Below the pieces are notes generated by a model. That model was not told the DNA's origin. It saw only the letters and a list, made by a program, of their open reading frames with translations, and made no database searches. Below are positions 7,654 to 14,879 of a stretch of DNA of 15,221 nt, in pieces; position 1 is the stretch's first letter; each line of letters opens with the position of its first letter. The stretch covers positions 1 through 15,221 of the forward strand of contig JAITHO010000102.1 in assembly GCA_031279915.1 (NCBI GenBank), written 5' to 3'. The DNA is from Tannerellaceae bacterium. GTDB taxonomy: Bacteria > Bacteroidota > Bacteroidia > Bacteroidales > Tannerellaceae. The translations under genes and the position numbers were made by a program.

Positions 7654-9890
7654 AAACAAACACTCTCGCATCATCCTCCGCGAGCGGATATGGAACCGCT
7701 CCCGTCTTCTTTACGGCCATATCCACCATACTCGGAGCCGTACTTTTCTTGCGCTTCGGCCTCGCCATTGGAGCAATGGGCTTTTGGGGAACCATCGTCA
7801 TCGTCGTGATGGGACATTTAGTTACAATCCCAACCGCGCTGGCCATATCGGAGATCGCTACTAATACGCGCGTCGAGGGCGGAGGGGAATACTTCATAAT
7901 CTCACGTTCGTTTGGACTGAAAATCGGCTCGACAATTGGAATCGCACTATACATTTCGCAGGCCATAAGCGTGGCCTTCTACATCATAGCTTTCACCGAG
8001 GCCTTCAGCCCTCTGTTTGACCTGTGGGAGAGGTATGCCGGCTTCGCTCTGCCGCGCCAAACCGTGAGCGTACCTGCACTTCTGTTCATGGGATGGATAA
8101 TATTGCGGAAAGGGGCTGACTTGGGAATGAAAATGCTCTATTTGGTGAGCGCCGTACTGTTCATCGCCTTGCTGCTCTTCTTCGCCGGCCCGGCAATAGA
8201 TGCGGGCGACGATCCTACGAAGGCCCCGGGCAATAACTTCGGATTCTTCAACCAGAGCAACCTCTTCCTCTGGTTCGCTATATGTTTCCCCGCCTTCACC
8301 GGAATGACCGCGGGCGTAGGATTGAGTGGCGACCTGCGTAATCCGGGCAAATCCATTCCGTTAGGCACTATGCTCGGCACGCTGACAGGGCTGGCGGTAT
8401 ATATTTGTGTTGTATGGAAGCTCTCGGAATCTGCATCGCAGGCAGATTTAGTTGCCGACCAGCTCATCATGTCGCGCATAGCCTACTTTGGAAGCATAGC
8501 CATCCCCGTCGGACTTGCCGCCAGCACAATGTCATCCGCACTTGGCTCCATTTTGGTTGCGCCCAGAACGCTTCAAGCATTAGCCTCCGACGGCAGCTTC
8601 CCATCGAGCCGACTCAATGGATTCCTCTCCAAGGGCAAAGGAAAAAGCAGAGAGCCATTCAATGCAACCATCATCACCTTCATAATTGCCATGGCTTTCG
8701 TTCTCATGGGAAGCATCGATATGGTGGCGCAGGTCATCTCCATGTTCTTTCTTATCACCTACGGAACTCTATGCTTGATCTCTTTCATTAATCATTTCGG
8801 CTCGCCGCCTTCGTATCGACCCAGATTCAGGTCTAAATGGTATTTCTCACTCGGCGGATTTATCATGTCGGTGTGGATAATGTTTATGATAAACCCTCTT
8901 TATACCATTGTCGCATCGGTTCTGCTTAGCGCACTTTATCTCTTTATCGAACATTATAAGAAAGACGAAAAAGGGCTGATGGATATATTCGGAGGCGCAT
9001 TATTCCAGCTCAATCGAAGGCTGCGAGTGTTCATGCAGAAGAATACCTCGGCTGCCGGAAGCGAGGAATGGAGGCCTTCTGCCATCTGCATCTCCCAGCA
9101 CTCCTTCGAGCGAGATAAAGTCCTGGAGATGATGAAATGGATAAGCCACCGGCACGGATTCGGAACATACTTTCACTATATCGAAGGACTGTACGACGCT
9201 AAAACGCGAGCTGAAGCCGATCGCGTTCTGCGGCAGCTGATCGACATGCAACGAGGATGCGGCAACTCAATGTACATCGACACTATGATCTCCCCGTCTT
9301 ACACTTCCGCCATCGCGCAGGTGATTCAAAGTCCGTCGATCTCAGGCATGGAGAACAATATGGTGATCTTCGAATACGATAAATCGCAGCCCGCCGAACT
9401 CCTCCGCATCGCAAGCAACATCAGCTTGGCCAAGGCCGGCAACTTCGACGTTTGCATCTTTGCCGCCTCAAGCTATCCACTCCGAAACCGATTCGACATT
9501 CACGTTTGGATACGCGATACCGACGAGATGAATACCAATCTAACCATACTTTTGGGATACATCATTTTAGCGCACCCTGATTGGAGCCGGAGCAAGATCC
9601 GAATCTTCATCGCAAGCGCACTCAATAGCTCTGAAGAACGCGAAAATATCCGACGGAGAATTGAAACCGGACGGCTGCCGATCACCCTCGCCAACATCGA
9701 GATCGTAAGCCTCGAACCTGGCCTTCACATCAACGCTGCCGTTGCCGAACATTCCCGGCAGGCGGGCCTAATCATCATTGGCTTTGACTACGACATGCTC
9801 TCTGACACTGCTCTGCACTTCGACGGAGAGCTCGACAAAGTGGGCGACATCCTTTTCGTCAACGCCTCCCATACTTTATCATTGACCTGA
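7650..9890 (+). CDS. Cation-chloride cotransporter-like permease (APC superfamily, SLC12-type)
   Basis: A 746-residue secondary transporter. Residues 1-435 form about 12 membrane helices of the amino acid-polyamine-organocation fold, and residues 440-746 form a soluble cytoplasmic domain. SLC12-type hallmarks are STILGAVLFLRFG (25-37), TNTRVEGGGEYFIISRS (71-87), FTGMTAGVGLSGDLRNPGKS (216-235) and ALGSILVAPRTLQALASDG (297-315). In known cation-chloride cotransporters these regions surround the ion sites. The C-terminal part matches the layout of the SLC12 C-terminal domain, including a segment near 478-500 (ICISQHSFERDKVLEMMKW). Likely cargo is K+ and/or Na+ with Cl-, but amino acid transport cannot be excluded, since many bacterial members are only annotated as amino acid permeases. 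It overlaps the DedA gene by 4 bp (ATGA), so the two are co-expressed. Confidence 0.9.
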   Translation: MKTNTLASSSASGYGTAPVFFTAISTILGAVLFLRFGLAIGAMGFWGTIVIVVMGHLVTIPTALAISEIATNTRVEGGGEYFIISRSFGLKIGSTIGIALYISQAISVAFYIIAFTEAFSPLFDLWERYAGFALPRQTVSVPALLFMGWIILRKGADLGMKMLYLVSAVLFIALLLFFAGPAIDAGDDPTKAPGNNFGFFNQSNLFLWFAICFPAFTGMTAGVGLSGDLRNPGKSIPLGTMLGTLTGLAVYICVVWKLSESASQADLVADQLIMSRIAYFGSIAIPVGLAASTMSSALGSILVAPRTLQALASDGSFPSSRLNGFLSKGKGKSREPFNATIITFIIAMAFVLMGSIDMVAQVISMFFLITYGTLCLISFINHFGSPPSYRPRFRSKWYFSLGGFIMSVWIMFMINPLYTIVASVLLSALYLFIEHYKKDEKGLMDIFGGALFQLNRRLRVFMQKNTSAAGSEEWRPSAICISQHSFERDKVLEMMKWISHRHGFGTYFHYIEGLYDAKTRAEADRVLRQLIDMQRGCGNSMYIDTMISPSYTSAIAQVIQSPSISGMENNMVIFEYDKSQPAELLRIASNISLAKAGNFDVCIFAASSYPLRNRFDIHVWIRDTDEMNTNLTILLGYIILAHPDWSRSKIRIFIASALNSSEERENIRRRIETGRLPITLANIEIVSLEPGLHINAAVAEHSRQAGLIIIGFDYDMLSDTALHFDGELDKVGDILFVNASHTLSLT

Positions 9891-9937
9891 TTCACTGCAG
9901 TTGAGCTGCGGAGATGGCTCGCTGCCGGATCATGGCG

Positions 9938-10726
9938 CTACTTCGTTGCGGGAGCGTCCTTCTGCGCCTCGGCCTTACGCCTTTTCCTCCAGCCCTTGCG
10001 CTGGGCCATGATCTGGAGTAGCTGCTCGTGCAGGGCGTTAACTTTATTGGCGACGCCTTCGAGTTTTTCCTTAATCGCCGGATCCTTCGAGCTGAGTTCG
10101 TTATATCTGTAAATGACATTGATGGTTGACAGCAGGTTAATGAGGGCTTTGTCGACATCCTTCCGAATGTTCACGCGCTTGCCCAGCGAATTGAGCCTCT
10201 CCAGGGCGATCATACGCTGATTGTAGAGCTCTTCGAAGCGGTCGTTCGTGCTGGTCAGGTAGTTGATCATCTCGCGGAGTCCGGGAATGGCGTTAACCTT
10301 GGCGGCCTGCTCCGAGCTGTTAAATTCGTTGAGGAACTTGTTGATATAAGCCATCTCGCTGAACAGATTTTGTCGCTCGGTACCGTCGTAATGGCGCATC
10401 AGGAAAAGCAAATCCTTGGCGTCGGCGTTGATAGGCAGGTCGTCGAGCTTGCTATAATACTTCAGCAGGCGGCGAATTTCCCTGAATGTAAGGTCGCGGC
10501 GCTTATCATCCGTGGCAATAGCCTGTGTTTCGATTGATTCTTTAGAAGCCCTAACGATCAGATTCTCATGCTCAACTAAGGGCTCAAATTCCTCCCAGAC
10601 TTCAACCAGCTCCGGTATACTCATAACGTCGGCCTTGATGTGATCAATCAAGCTTGAGCAATATTTCGAATGCTCATAAGCGTGCATATCATGCAGAAAA
10701 CCAATCTGTCTTATATTGAATAACAT
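9938..10726 (-). CDS. Uncharacterised helical protein, Bacteroidetes-restricted type (DUF6261-like)
   Basis: 262 residues, without signal peptide or membrane segment, almost entirely helical by composition. The start reads MLFNIRQIGFLHDMHAYEH; charged helices follow, with LLKYYSKLDDLPINADAKDL in the middle, and the C-terminus is very basic (RKGWRKRRKAEAQ). The overall look matches an uncharacterised protein family common in Bacteroidales that I associate with DUF6261; that assignment is from memory and needs a profile search. No catalytic motif is apparent; the basic tail could bind nucleic acid, but that is speculation. It converges with the cotransporter gene (47 bp between stops) and has a strong Bacteroidetes promoter, directly behind which lies the 41-bp palindrome array, making this gene the best candidate target of that array. 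Confidence 0.75.
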   Translation of the reverse strand: MLFNIRQIGFLHDMHAYEHSKYCSSLIDHIKADVMSIPELVEVWEEFEPLVEHENLIVRASKESIETQAIATDDKRRDLTFREIRRLLKYYSKLDDLPINADAKDLLFLMRHYDGTERQNLFSEMAYINKFLNEFNSSEQAAKVNAIPGLREMINYLTSTNDRFEELYNQRMIALERLNSLGKRVNIRKDVDKALINLLSTINVIYRYNELSSKDPAIKEKLEGVANKVNALHEQLLQIMAQRKGWRKRRKAEAQKDAPATK

Positions 10727-10752
10727 ACTTTATCTGTTTTAAAATTGTTCTG

Positions 10753-10784
10753 CAAAACTAATCCATAAACTTGAAACTGCCAAA
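10753..10784 (-). promoter_or_regulatory. Near-consensus Bacteroidetes promoter of the DUF6261-like gene
   Basis: On the minus strand a -33 element TTTG (complement of 10781-10784) is followed by a 20-bp spacer and the -7 element TAGTTTTG (complement of 10753-10760). Both match the consensus with correct spacing. The ATG is 26 bp downstream. The first complete palindrome of the array begins about 12 bp behind the -33 element, close enough for a bound protein to touch RNA polymerase. Confidence 0.75.
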
Positions 10785-10794
10785 AAAAATTTTT

Positions 10795-11142
10795 GAGTTT
10801 CAAGTTCTTGAACGGATAACATAGGATTTGATGGGACTTTTCAAGTTCTTGGAAAGCTACAATAGAATTTGATAGTCTTTTCAAGTTCTTGAAAAATTGA
10901 AATACAACTTGATGTGGTATTTCAAGGTCTTGAAAAGTTAAAATATAATTTGATGAGGCTTTTCAAGTTCTTGAAAAGTTTAAATAAAACTTGATGGAGT
11001 ATTTCAAGTTCTTGAAAAGTCCTTACAGAAATAATTTTAGGTTTTCAAGAACTTGAAAAGTTCCAACAGAAATGATTTTGACTTTTCAAGTTCTTGAAAA
11101 GCTCTTGCATAAATATTTTTAGCTTTTCAAGTTCTTGAAAGC
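10795..11142. repeat. Array of nine near-identical palindromes at 40-41 bp intervals
   Basis: The unit is CTTTTCAAG-TT-CTTGAAAAG, a nine-base inverted repeat around two bases. Centres fall at about 10805, 10846, 10886, 10927, 10968, 11009, 11050, 11091 and 11132, giving steps of 41, 40, 41, 41, 41, 41, 41 and 41. A degenerate half site (AACTTGAAAC) lies at about 10768. The seventh copy has AA instead of TT at the centre, so it is inverted. The spacers of about 21 bp are not random: the first five carry AATTTGATG or ACTTGATG, and the last four carry a different core such as ACAGAAATNATTTTNG. The palindrome arms are far better conserved than the spacers, which points to selection or copying on the palindrome. 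Confidence 0.93.
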
Positions 11143-11208
11143 TCTCACAAAAATATTTTTGAAGTGGGATTATTGAGTGTATGTGCGGATAATTTGTGGG
11201 GGATGTGT

Positions 11209-11253
11209 CGAAGGGCGTTCCTGCCTGCCAAAGCGGGTCATTACTGCCCTTCG
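11209..11253. other. Inverted repeat with nested stem upstream of the EamA gene
   Basis: CGAAGGGC (11209-11216) and GCCCTTCG (11246-11253) are perfect 8-bp complements. Inside them CCTGC and GCGGG can form a second 5-bp stem. The element is GC-rich within AT-rich surroundings. It lies upstream of the predicted EamA promoter, so it would not be in that leader. Apart from this, no gene is seen between the palindrome array and 11295. Confidence 0.45.
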
Positions 11254-11295
11254 CGGGGATGGCTTCTGTCGTGCTGGATTTTATCTCCTAAAAAC

Positions 11296-11303
11296 TATAT
11301 TTG
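11296..11303 (+). promoter_or_regulatory. -7 promoter element of the EamA-family gene
   Basis: TATATTTG is an exact TAnnTTTG box, 36 bp before the ATG at 11340. A TTG at 11301 that could be read as an in-frame start lies inside this box and is therefore rejected as the start. No clear -33 TTTG is seen. Confidence 0.6.
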
Positions 11304-11339
11304 GGGATCTATAAATTAAACTATTTAAATATTGTTTTT

Positions 11340-11753
11340 ATGTGGAAGATATATGCTTTGTTGTCGGCGCTGTTTGCTGCGCTGACGGCTATTTTGGCTA
11401 AGGTTGGGGTGAGGGATATTAATGGGAATGTGGCTACTGCGGTTCGCACGGCGGTGGTTTTGCTGCTGGCGTGGGGCATTGTTTTGTTTGGCGGGCAGCT
11501 GCGGGATGTGAGGGGGATTAGCAAAACGAATCTGTTGTTCCTTGTGCTGTCGGGGATTGCTACGGGGCTGTCGTGGATATTCTATTTCAAGGCTTTGGAA
11601 ACGGGAAATGTGTCGAAGGTGGCGCCTATCGACAAGCTGAGTGTGGTGTTCGTGATGCTGCTTTCGTTCTTTTTTCTCCACGAACAGATGGATTTGAAAA
11701 CTGTTGTGGGGGGCCTTTTGATTCTGGGCGGAACGCTGGTTTTGGCTTTGTAA
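11340..11753 (+). CDS. Single-domain EamA-family (DMT superfamily) membrane transporter
   Basis: A 137-residue protein of about five membrane helices, one EamA domain instead of the usual two in ten-helix drug/metabolite transporters. This is the normal size of the small bacterial/archaeal EamA subgroup, whose members are thought to work as dimers; substrates are mostly unknown. Family features are ALFAALTAILAKVGV in helix 1, SGIATGLSWIFYFKALETGN in the middle, and VAPIDKLSVVFVMLLSFFFLHEQ before the last helix (GGLLILGGTLVLAL). The ATG at 11340 was chosen because it follows the promoter box and starts a typical N-terminus (MWKIYALLSALFAA). It ends just before a bidirectional terminator shared with the ATPase operon. 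Confidence 0.88.
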   Translation: MWKIYALLSALFAALTAILAKVGVRDINGNVATAVRTAVVLLLAWGIVLFGGQLRDVRGISKTNLLFLVLSGIATGLSWIFYFKALETGNVSKVAPIDKLSVVFVMLLSFFFLHEQMDLKTVVGGLLILGGTLVLAL

Positions 11754-11780
11754 GGGAGCTGTGGAGGGGTTTCTCTCCAT

Positions 11781-11828
11781 AAAAAAACGCGCCTTGCATC
11801 TCTTTAAAGGATGCTTGGCGCGTTTTTC
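11781..11828. terminator. Bidirectional terminator between the EamA gene and the ATPase operon
   Basis: CGCGCC (11788-11793) pairs with GGCGCG (11817-11822), and GCATC pairs with GATGC across a TT/TT internal loop. A-rich sequence precedes the stem and TTTTT follows it, so it works in both directions for the two convergent transcripts. Confidence 0.85.
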
Positions 11829-11848
11829 GGTTTATATGCCTTCGTTGT

Positions 11849-12298
11849 TTAGATTGCGAAGGATACTAGGATTACTACCAGCAACGAAAGGATGGCGTAG
11901 AGCTCGGGAAATACGCCCATTACCATCGTGGGTACGAATACGTTATGACCTGAGCTGAGGGCTGTGATTCCGTTGGCGCACACTTGTGCCTGGCGGATGG
12001 CGGAGTATATACAGGCTACGCCCATCATTATCCCGAGGGTGAGCACGGCGCATGCCTGGAGCATGCTTACTGAGGCTACGAGGAACTTGGCGGTCATGAT
12101 GTAACCTACGAATCCGTATAGCCCTTGCGAGCTTGGAAGGGCGCTGAGGCCGAGATAGAGGCCGAATGGCTCGGGGTTTTTCTTCATGGCGCCAACAACG
12201 GCGTTGCCTGTTATCGTTACGCCGAGTGTGCTGGCTACGAATGCGCCGCCGGTCATGATTGCCACGCCGGCATAAGCCAATAAAATTGCTATTTCCAT
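11849..12298 (-). CDS. atpK: A/V-type ATPase subunit K (rotor proteolipid)
   Basis: The 149-residue proteolipid that forms the membrane rotor ring of the A/V-type ATPase. Two fused helical hairpins give four membrane helices, twice the size of an F-type c subunit. The second hairpin holds the ion-binding carboxylate Glu132 (MGVFPELYAIL); the equivalent site of the first hairpin has LPSSQGLYGF with Gln58, so there is one carboxylate per protein, as in V-type proteolipids. The LPxxQGLYGF segment resembles the sodium site of the Enterococcus hirae NtpK ring (Thr64, Gln65, Glu139), with Ser57 replacing Thr; Gln103 or Gln105 in the third helix could complete it. Na+ coupling is therefore suggested, not proven. 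It is the last gene of the operon, 39 bp after subunit I and just before the terminator. Confidence 0.95.
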   Translation of the reverse strand: MEIAILLAYAGVAIMTGGAFVASTLGVTITGNAVVGAMKKNPEPFGLYLGLSALPSSQGLYGFVGYIMTAKFLVASVSMLQACAVLTLGIMMGVACIYSAIRQAQVCANGITALSSGHNVFVPTMVMGVFPELYAILSLLVVILVSFAI

Positions 12299-12337
12299 AA
12301 TTTGATCGTGTTTATTAATGTATTAATTATTGAATTG

Positions 12338-14167
12338 TTACTGTGCTTTCTTGAAGGGTAGGTAGGCTATGCCGCCGCCTTCGTATTCGGAGTTTTTGAA
12401 GTATTCTACGTAGATGAGGCGGAGGGGATGAACCAGCGAGCCTATCGTGCAGATTGCTATGTTGAGCCCATGCCCGATGAGGAGGATGAGCAGCATGACG
12501 GGGATGCGGGCGTAGATGGGCAGGCCGGCGGTCATTTCTACTCCGAGCATGTTGAATACGCCGCCGAGGATGCCGCCCGTGAGCCCGATGGCGAACAGGC
12601 GGATGTATGACAGGGCATCGCCTAACATTCCGGAGGCTGCATTATACAGGGCCCAAAGCGCTGAGCCTATGTTGATGAATATGTTCTTGCCGGGGGAGTT
12701 ATAGAAGAGTATGGCGAGGCCTGCTACTGCTGCGGCGCCGTAGCATACGTTGATGATGGCGGGGGATAGCGTTATGCCGAGTGTGGGCAGGCCCATGGCG
12801 AGCAGGAGCGACACTATGGCTACGACCCAGCCCCAGGGGGCGATGCCGTACTTCAGCCCGCGCTGGATGCAGGTTTTGGTGGCGGCTACTATCTTGCCGA
12901 ATACTATATGTACTAGCCCTAAAACGATGGATAGCGTCATCAGGTTATCCGTCGTGAGGAAATATTGCTTCACGGATGCCAGGGCGGGAACGTCGACCAG
13001 GGCTATGCCGAAGAAGGTTCCGGCGAGGGTTCCGACCACCATGGCTGTGCCGCCGAGCCACTGGGCGAGTGATAGTACGGGCTTCATTGCGGGGGCTACT
13101 TTCGCCTTGAGCAGGGTGCCTGCCAGAAGTACGAGGAGCCCATAACCGGCGTCGCCAAAGCATAATCCGAAGAAGAGCATGAAGAAGGGGGCGAGCAATG
13201 GGGTGGGGTCGATTTCGCCGTAGTTTGGCAGTGAGAACATTTCGGTGAGGGGCTCGAAGAGGCGGGCGTACCGGTTGTTCTTTAGGCGTATGGGTACTTT
13301 GTCGCCGTCTTCTATGGCTACTTGTCGGTAGAAATATCCTTGTTGGTTGAGCGCTGCTTCGAGCTGTGGGGCCTGGCTGGCGATGATCCATCCTTGCATG
13401 AACATGAGATGGTTGTCGGCTTGCCGTTCGGTTTGTAGCATGGCGTTCGAGAGGTTGAAATCGTCGAGCAGGCTTTTGTCGAAGGCATTGAGTGTGGCGT
13501 AGTCGTCGATGGCGGCTTCTTCCATGCGTTGGTTGATCCTGTCGATGCGTTCGTCGAGCTGTCGGCTTGCGTTGCGCAGTACGCCGAGGCTTCTGTCGGG
13601 CATTCGCGGGCGGTCGGCTTCGATGTCTGGGGTTTCTCCTTCGGGGGTGATGGTGATGAAATAGCTTACGGATTGCTGGTTGTTGACGAGGAAGGCATTG
13701 TGCTTGTCCGTCCATTTGGGGTCGAATCGTGAGGAGGGGCATGTGAAGAAGTTCACGTTGTATCCGGCCTCCTTGAGGTTCTCGATATCGGCGTAGCTAA
13801 AGTCGCCCCATAGTTCCATGTACTCAAGGTCTTTCTGCAAGGCCTGTTTGTCGGCTATCAGCGTTGCTTTTTTCTCTTGAAGAGCCTCGAAGGCGTCAAT
13901 CATCTGCAATCCTTCGGCTCGTGATAGCTGCTTGGCGGGAGCGATCTCGGCGGGGATGTCGGCCAGCGAGCTGCGGATGCCTTCAAGCTGGGCGATCAGG
14001 CTCTTTATCCTTTTGCGCTCGCCAATGATCGCTTGCAGATCGGCATTTCCGGCTATGGGCTTGGTGGCATTGATGTGAACAACGCCCAGATCGCGCAGTT
14101 TGTTGAGGAAGTCTGCGTATTCCTTATGATACACCATGAAGGCGTACTTCTTCATCGGCAGTATCAT
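12338..14167 (-). CDS. atpI: A/V-type ATPase subunit I (stator and ion half-channels)
   Basis: A 609-residue counterpart of the V-type a subunit. Residues 1 to about 320 form the cytoplasmic stator arm with long helices (for example around 50-125 and 195-225). The rest is membrane-embedded and provides the half-channels that load and release ions at the K ring. FFGLCFGDAGYGLLVLL marks the start of the membrane part, and Arg523 in LSYIRLFAIG is the essential arginine facing the rotor carboxylate. The length is normal for Bacteroidetes members. The ATG at 14167 overlaps the stop of subunit D (ATGA), implying translational coupling; an internal ATG four codons later is an alternative start. Confidence 0.95.
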   Translation of the reverse strand: MILPMKKYAFMVYHKEYADFLNKLRDLGVVHINATKPIAGNADLQAIIGERKRIKSLIAQLEGIRSSLADIPAEIAPAKQLSRAEGLQMIDAFEALQEKKATLIADKQALQKDLEYMELWGDFSYADIENLKEAGYNVNFFTCPSSRFDPKWTDKHNAFLVNNQQSVSYFITITPEGETPDIEADRPRMPDRSLGVLRNASRQLDERIDRINQRMEEAAIDDYATLNAFDKSLLDDFNLSNAMLQTERQADNHLMFMQGWIIASQAPQLEAALNQQGYFYRQVAIEDGDKVPIRLKNNRYARLFEPLTEMFSLPNYGEIDPTPLLAPFFMLFFGLCFGDAGYGLLVLLAGTLLKAKVAPAMKPVLSLAQWLGGTAMVVGTLAGTFFGIALVDVPALASVKQYFLTTDNLMTLSIVLGLVHIVFGKIVAATKTCIQRGLKYGIAPWGWVVAIVSLLLAMGLPTLGITLSPAIINVCYGAAAVAGLAILFYNSPGKNIFINIGSALWALYNAASGMLGDALSYIRLFAIGLTGGILGGVFNMLGVEMTAGLPIYARIPVMLLILLIGHGLNIAICTIGSLVHPLRLIYVEYFKNSEYEGGGIAYLPFKKAQ

Positions 14168-14787
14168 GGTTGAGCCTCCTCTGTTTCTTCTTTTCTCTTG
14201 CGTTTCTCTTGGTTGGTTCGCATGATTTTTTGGGATGCTTTCGAGAGGCTTTGCTCGTCTTCCATGTATCGTTTGACTTTACGGATGGCGTCTTTGTATC
14301 CTGGGATCTGGACTTTCTCGAAGAGGTTGACCTTTTGCGTGGTCTTCTTTCGGGCATGCTCCAGTAGCTCGAGCTTCATGCGCGAAAATTCGGCTTCGAT
14401 GCCTGTTTGGGCAAGCCCTTTGAGGAGCTCAATTCCGTCGGTTATCCAAGCCGGGCTGTTGAAGAGGCTGTACGGCTGTACGCCGAAGTCCACGCCGAGG
14501 AGCACGGGCACCACCACGCCGGCGATCTTCTTGGTCGAAAGCGATACGTCGAGCACGCTCACCAGGTCGGGCCTGAACTCAGTCCAGAGGGCCACTATGC
14601 TGTCGTAGCTGCGGATCTCCCTTTCCAATCGGTTCTCCAGCTCCGTCACCTCATCTTTATTGCGAGTCACCTCCATGCGCAGAGCGCTTTCCTTGCTCTT
14701 AATGGTGGGCAAGGAGCGTTCGCGGATTTTTAGTTGCTTCTCCAAGGCCTGGAGCGATGTCTTATTATACTGAAACTTGATTGCCAT
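14164..14787 (-). CDS. atpD: A/V-type ATPase subunit D (central stalk)
   Basis: A 207-residue central-shaft protein that turns inside the A3B3 head and passes torque to the K ring. It opens with the typical MAIKFQYNKTSLQALEKQLK and has a long N-terminal coiled coil (about 10-65). A matching C-terminal helix contains VNLFEKVQIPGYKDAIRKVK, corresponding to the family NxxE-x-x-hydrophobic-P pattern near the end. A very charged tail (QEKRKRKEETEEAQP) follows. The gene sits 92 bp after subunit B and overlaps subunit I by 4 bp. The D naming follows the V-type scheme; it is unrelated to the F-type beta subunit also called AtpD. Confidence 0.94.
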   Translation of the reverse strand: MAIKFQYNKTSLQALEKQLKIRERSLPTIKSKESALRMEVTRNKDEVTELENRLEREIRSYDSIVALWTEFRPDLVSVLDVSLSTKKIAGVVVPVLLGVDFGVQPYSLFNSPAWITDGIELLKGLAQTGIEAEFSRMKLELLEHARKKTTQKVNLFEKVQIPGYKDAIRKVKRYMEDEQSLSKASQKIMRTNQEKRKRKEETEEAQP

Positions 14788-14879
14788 TGTTGAGATGTAT
14801 TTGTAGGCTATCCCTTAGCAGTCTGGCGCCGATATGCATTGGGCGAGGGCTGCGCGGGGATAGATCAATCCGTCATGAA
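14788..14879. other. 92-bp gap between ATPase subunits B and D
   Basis: Longer than the other junctions of this operon. No open gene or TAnnTTTG box was noticed on the minus strand, so D is expected to be expressed from the upstream operon promoter. Confidence 0.4.

Noticed and set aside
10795..11142. CRISPR array
   Set aside because: The repeating element is an 18-20 bp palindrome with spacers of only about 21 bp that are related to each other, and no cas gene is present.
11301..11339. Upstream TTG start for the EamA protein
   Set aside because: It lies inside the -7 promoter element, and the added residues are not membrane-protein-like.
11325..11780. 151-residue minus-strand reading frame opposite the EamA gene
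   Set aside because: Its composition (rich in Asn, Gln, His, Arg) is typical of an antisense shadow, while the plus strand encodes a clear membrane protein.
12945..13742. 265-residue minus-strand reading frame, very rich in Arg, Pro and His
   Set aside because: It is an out-of-frame shadow of the GC-rich subunit I gene.
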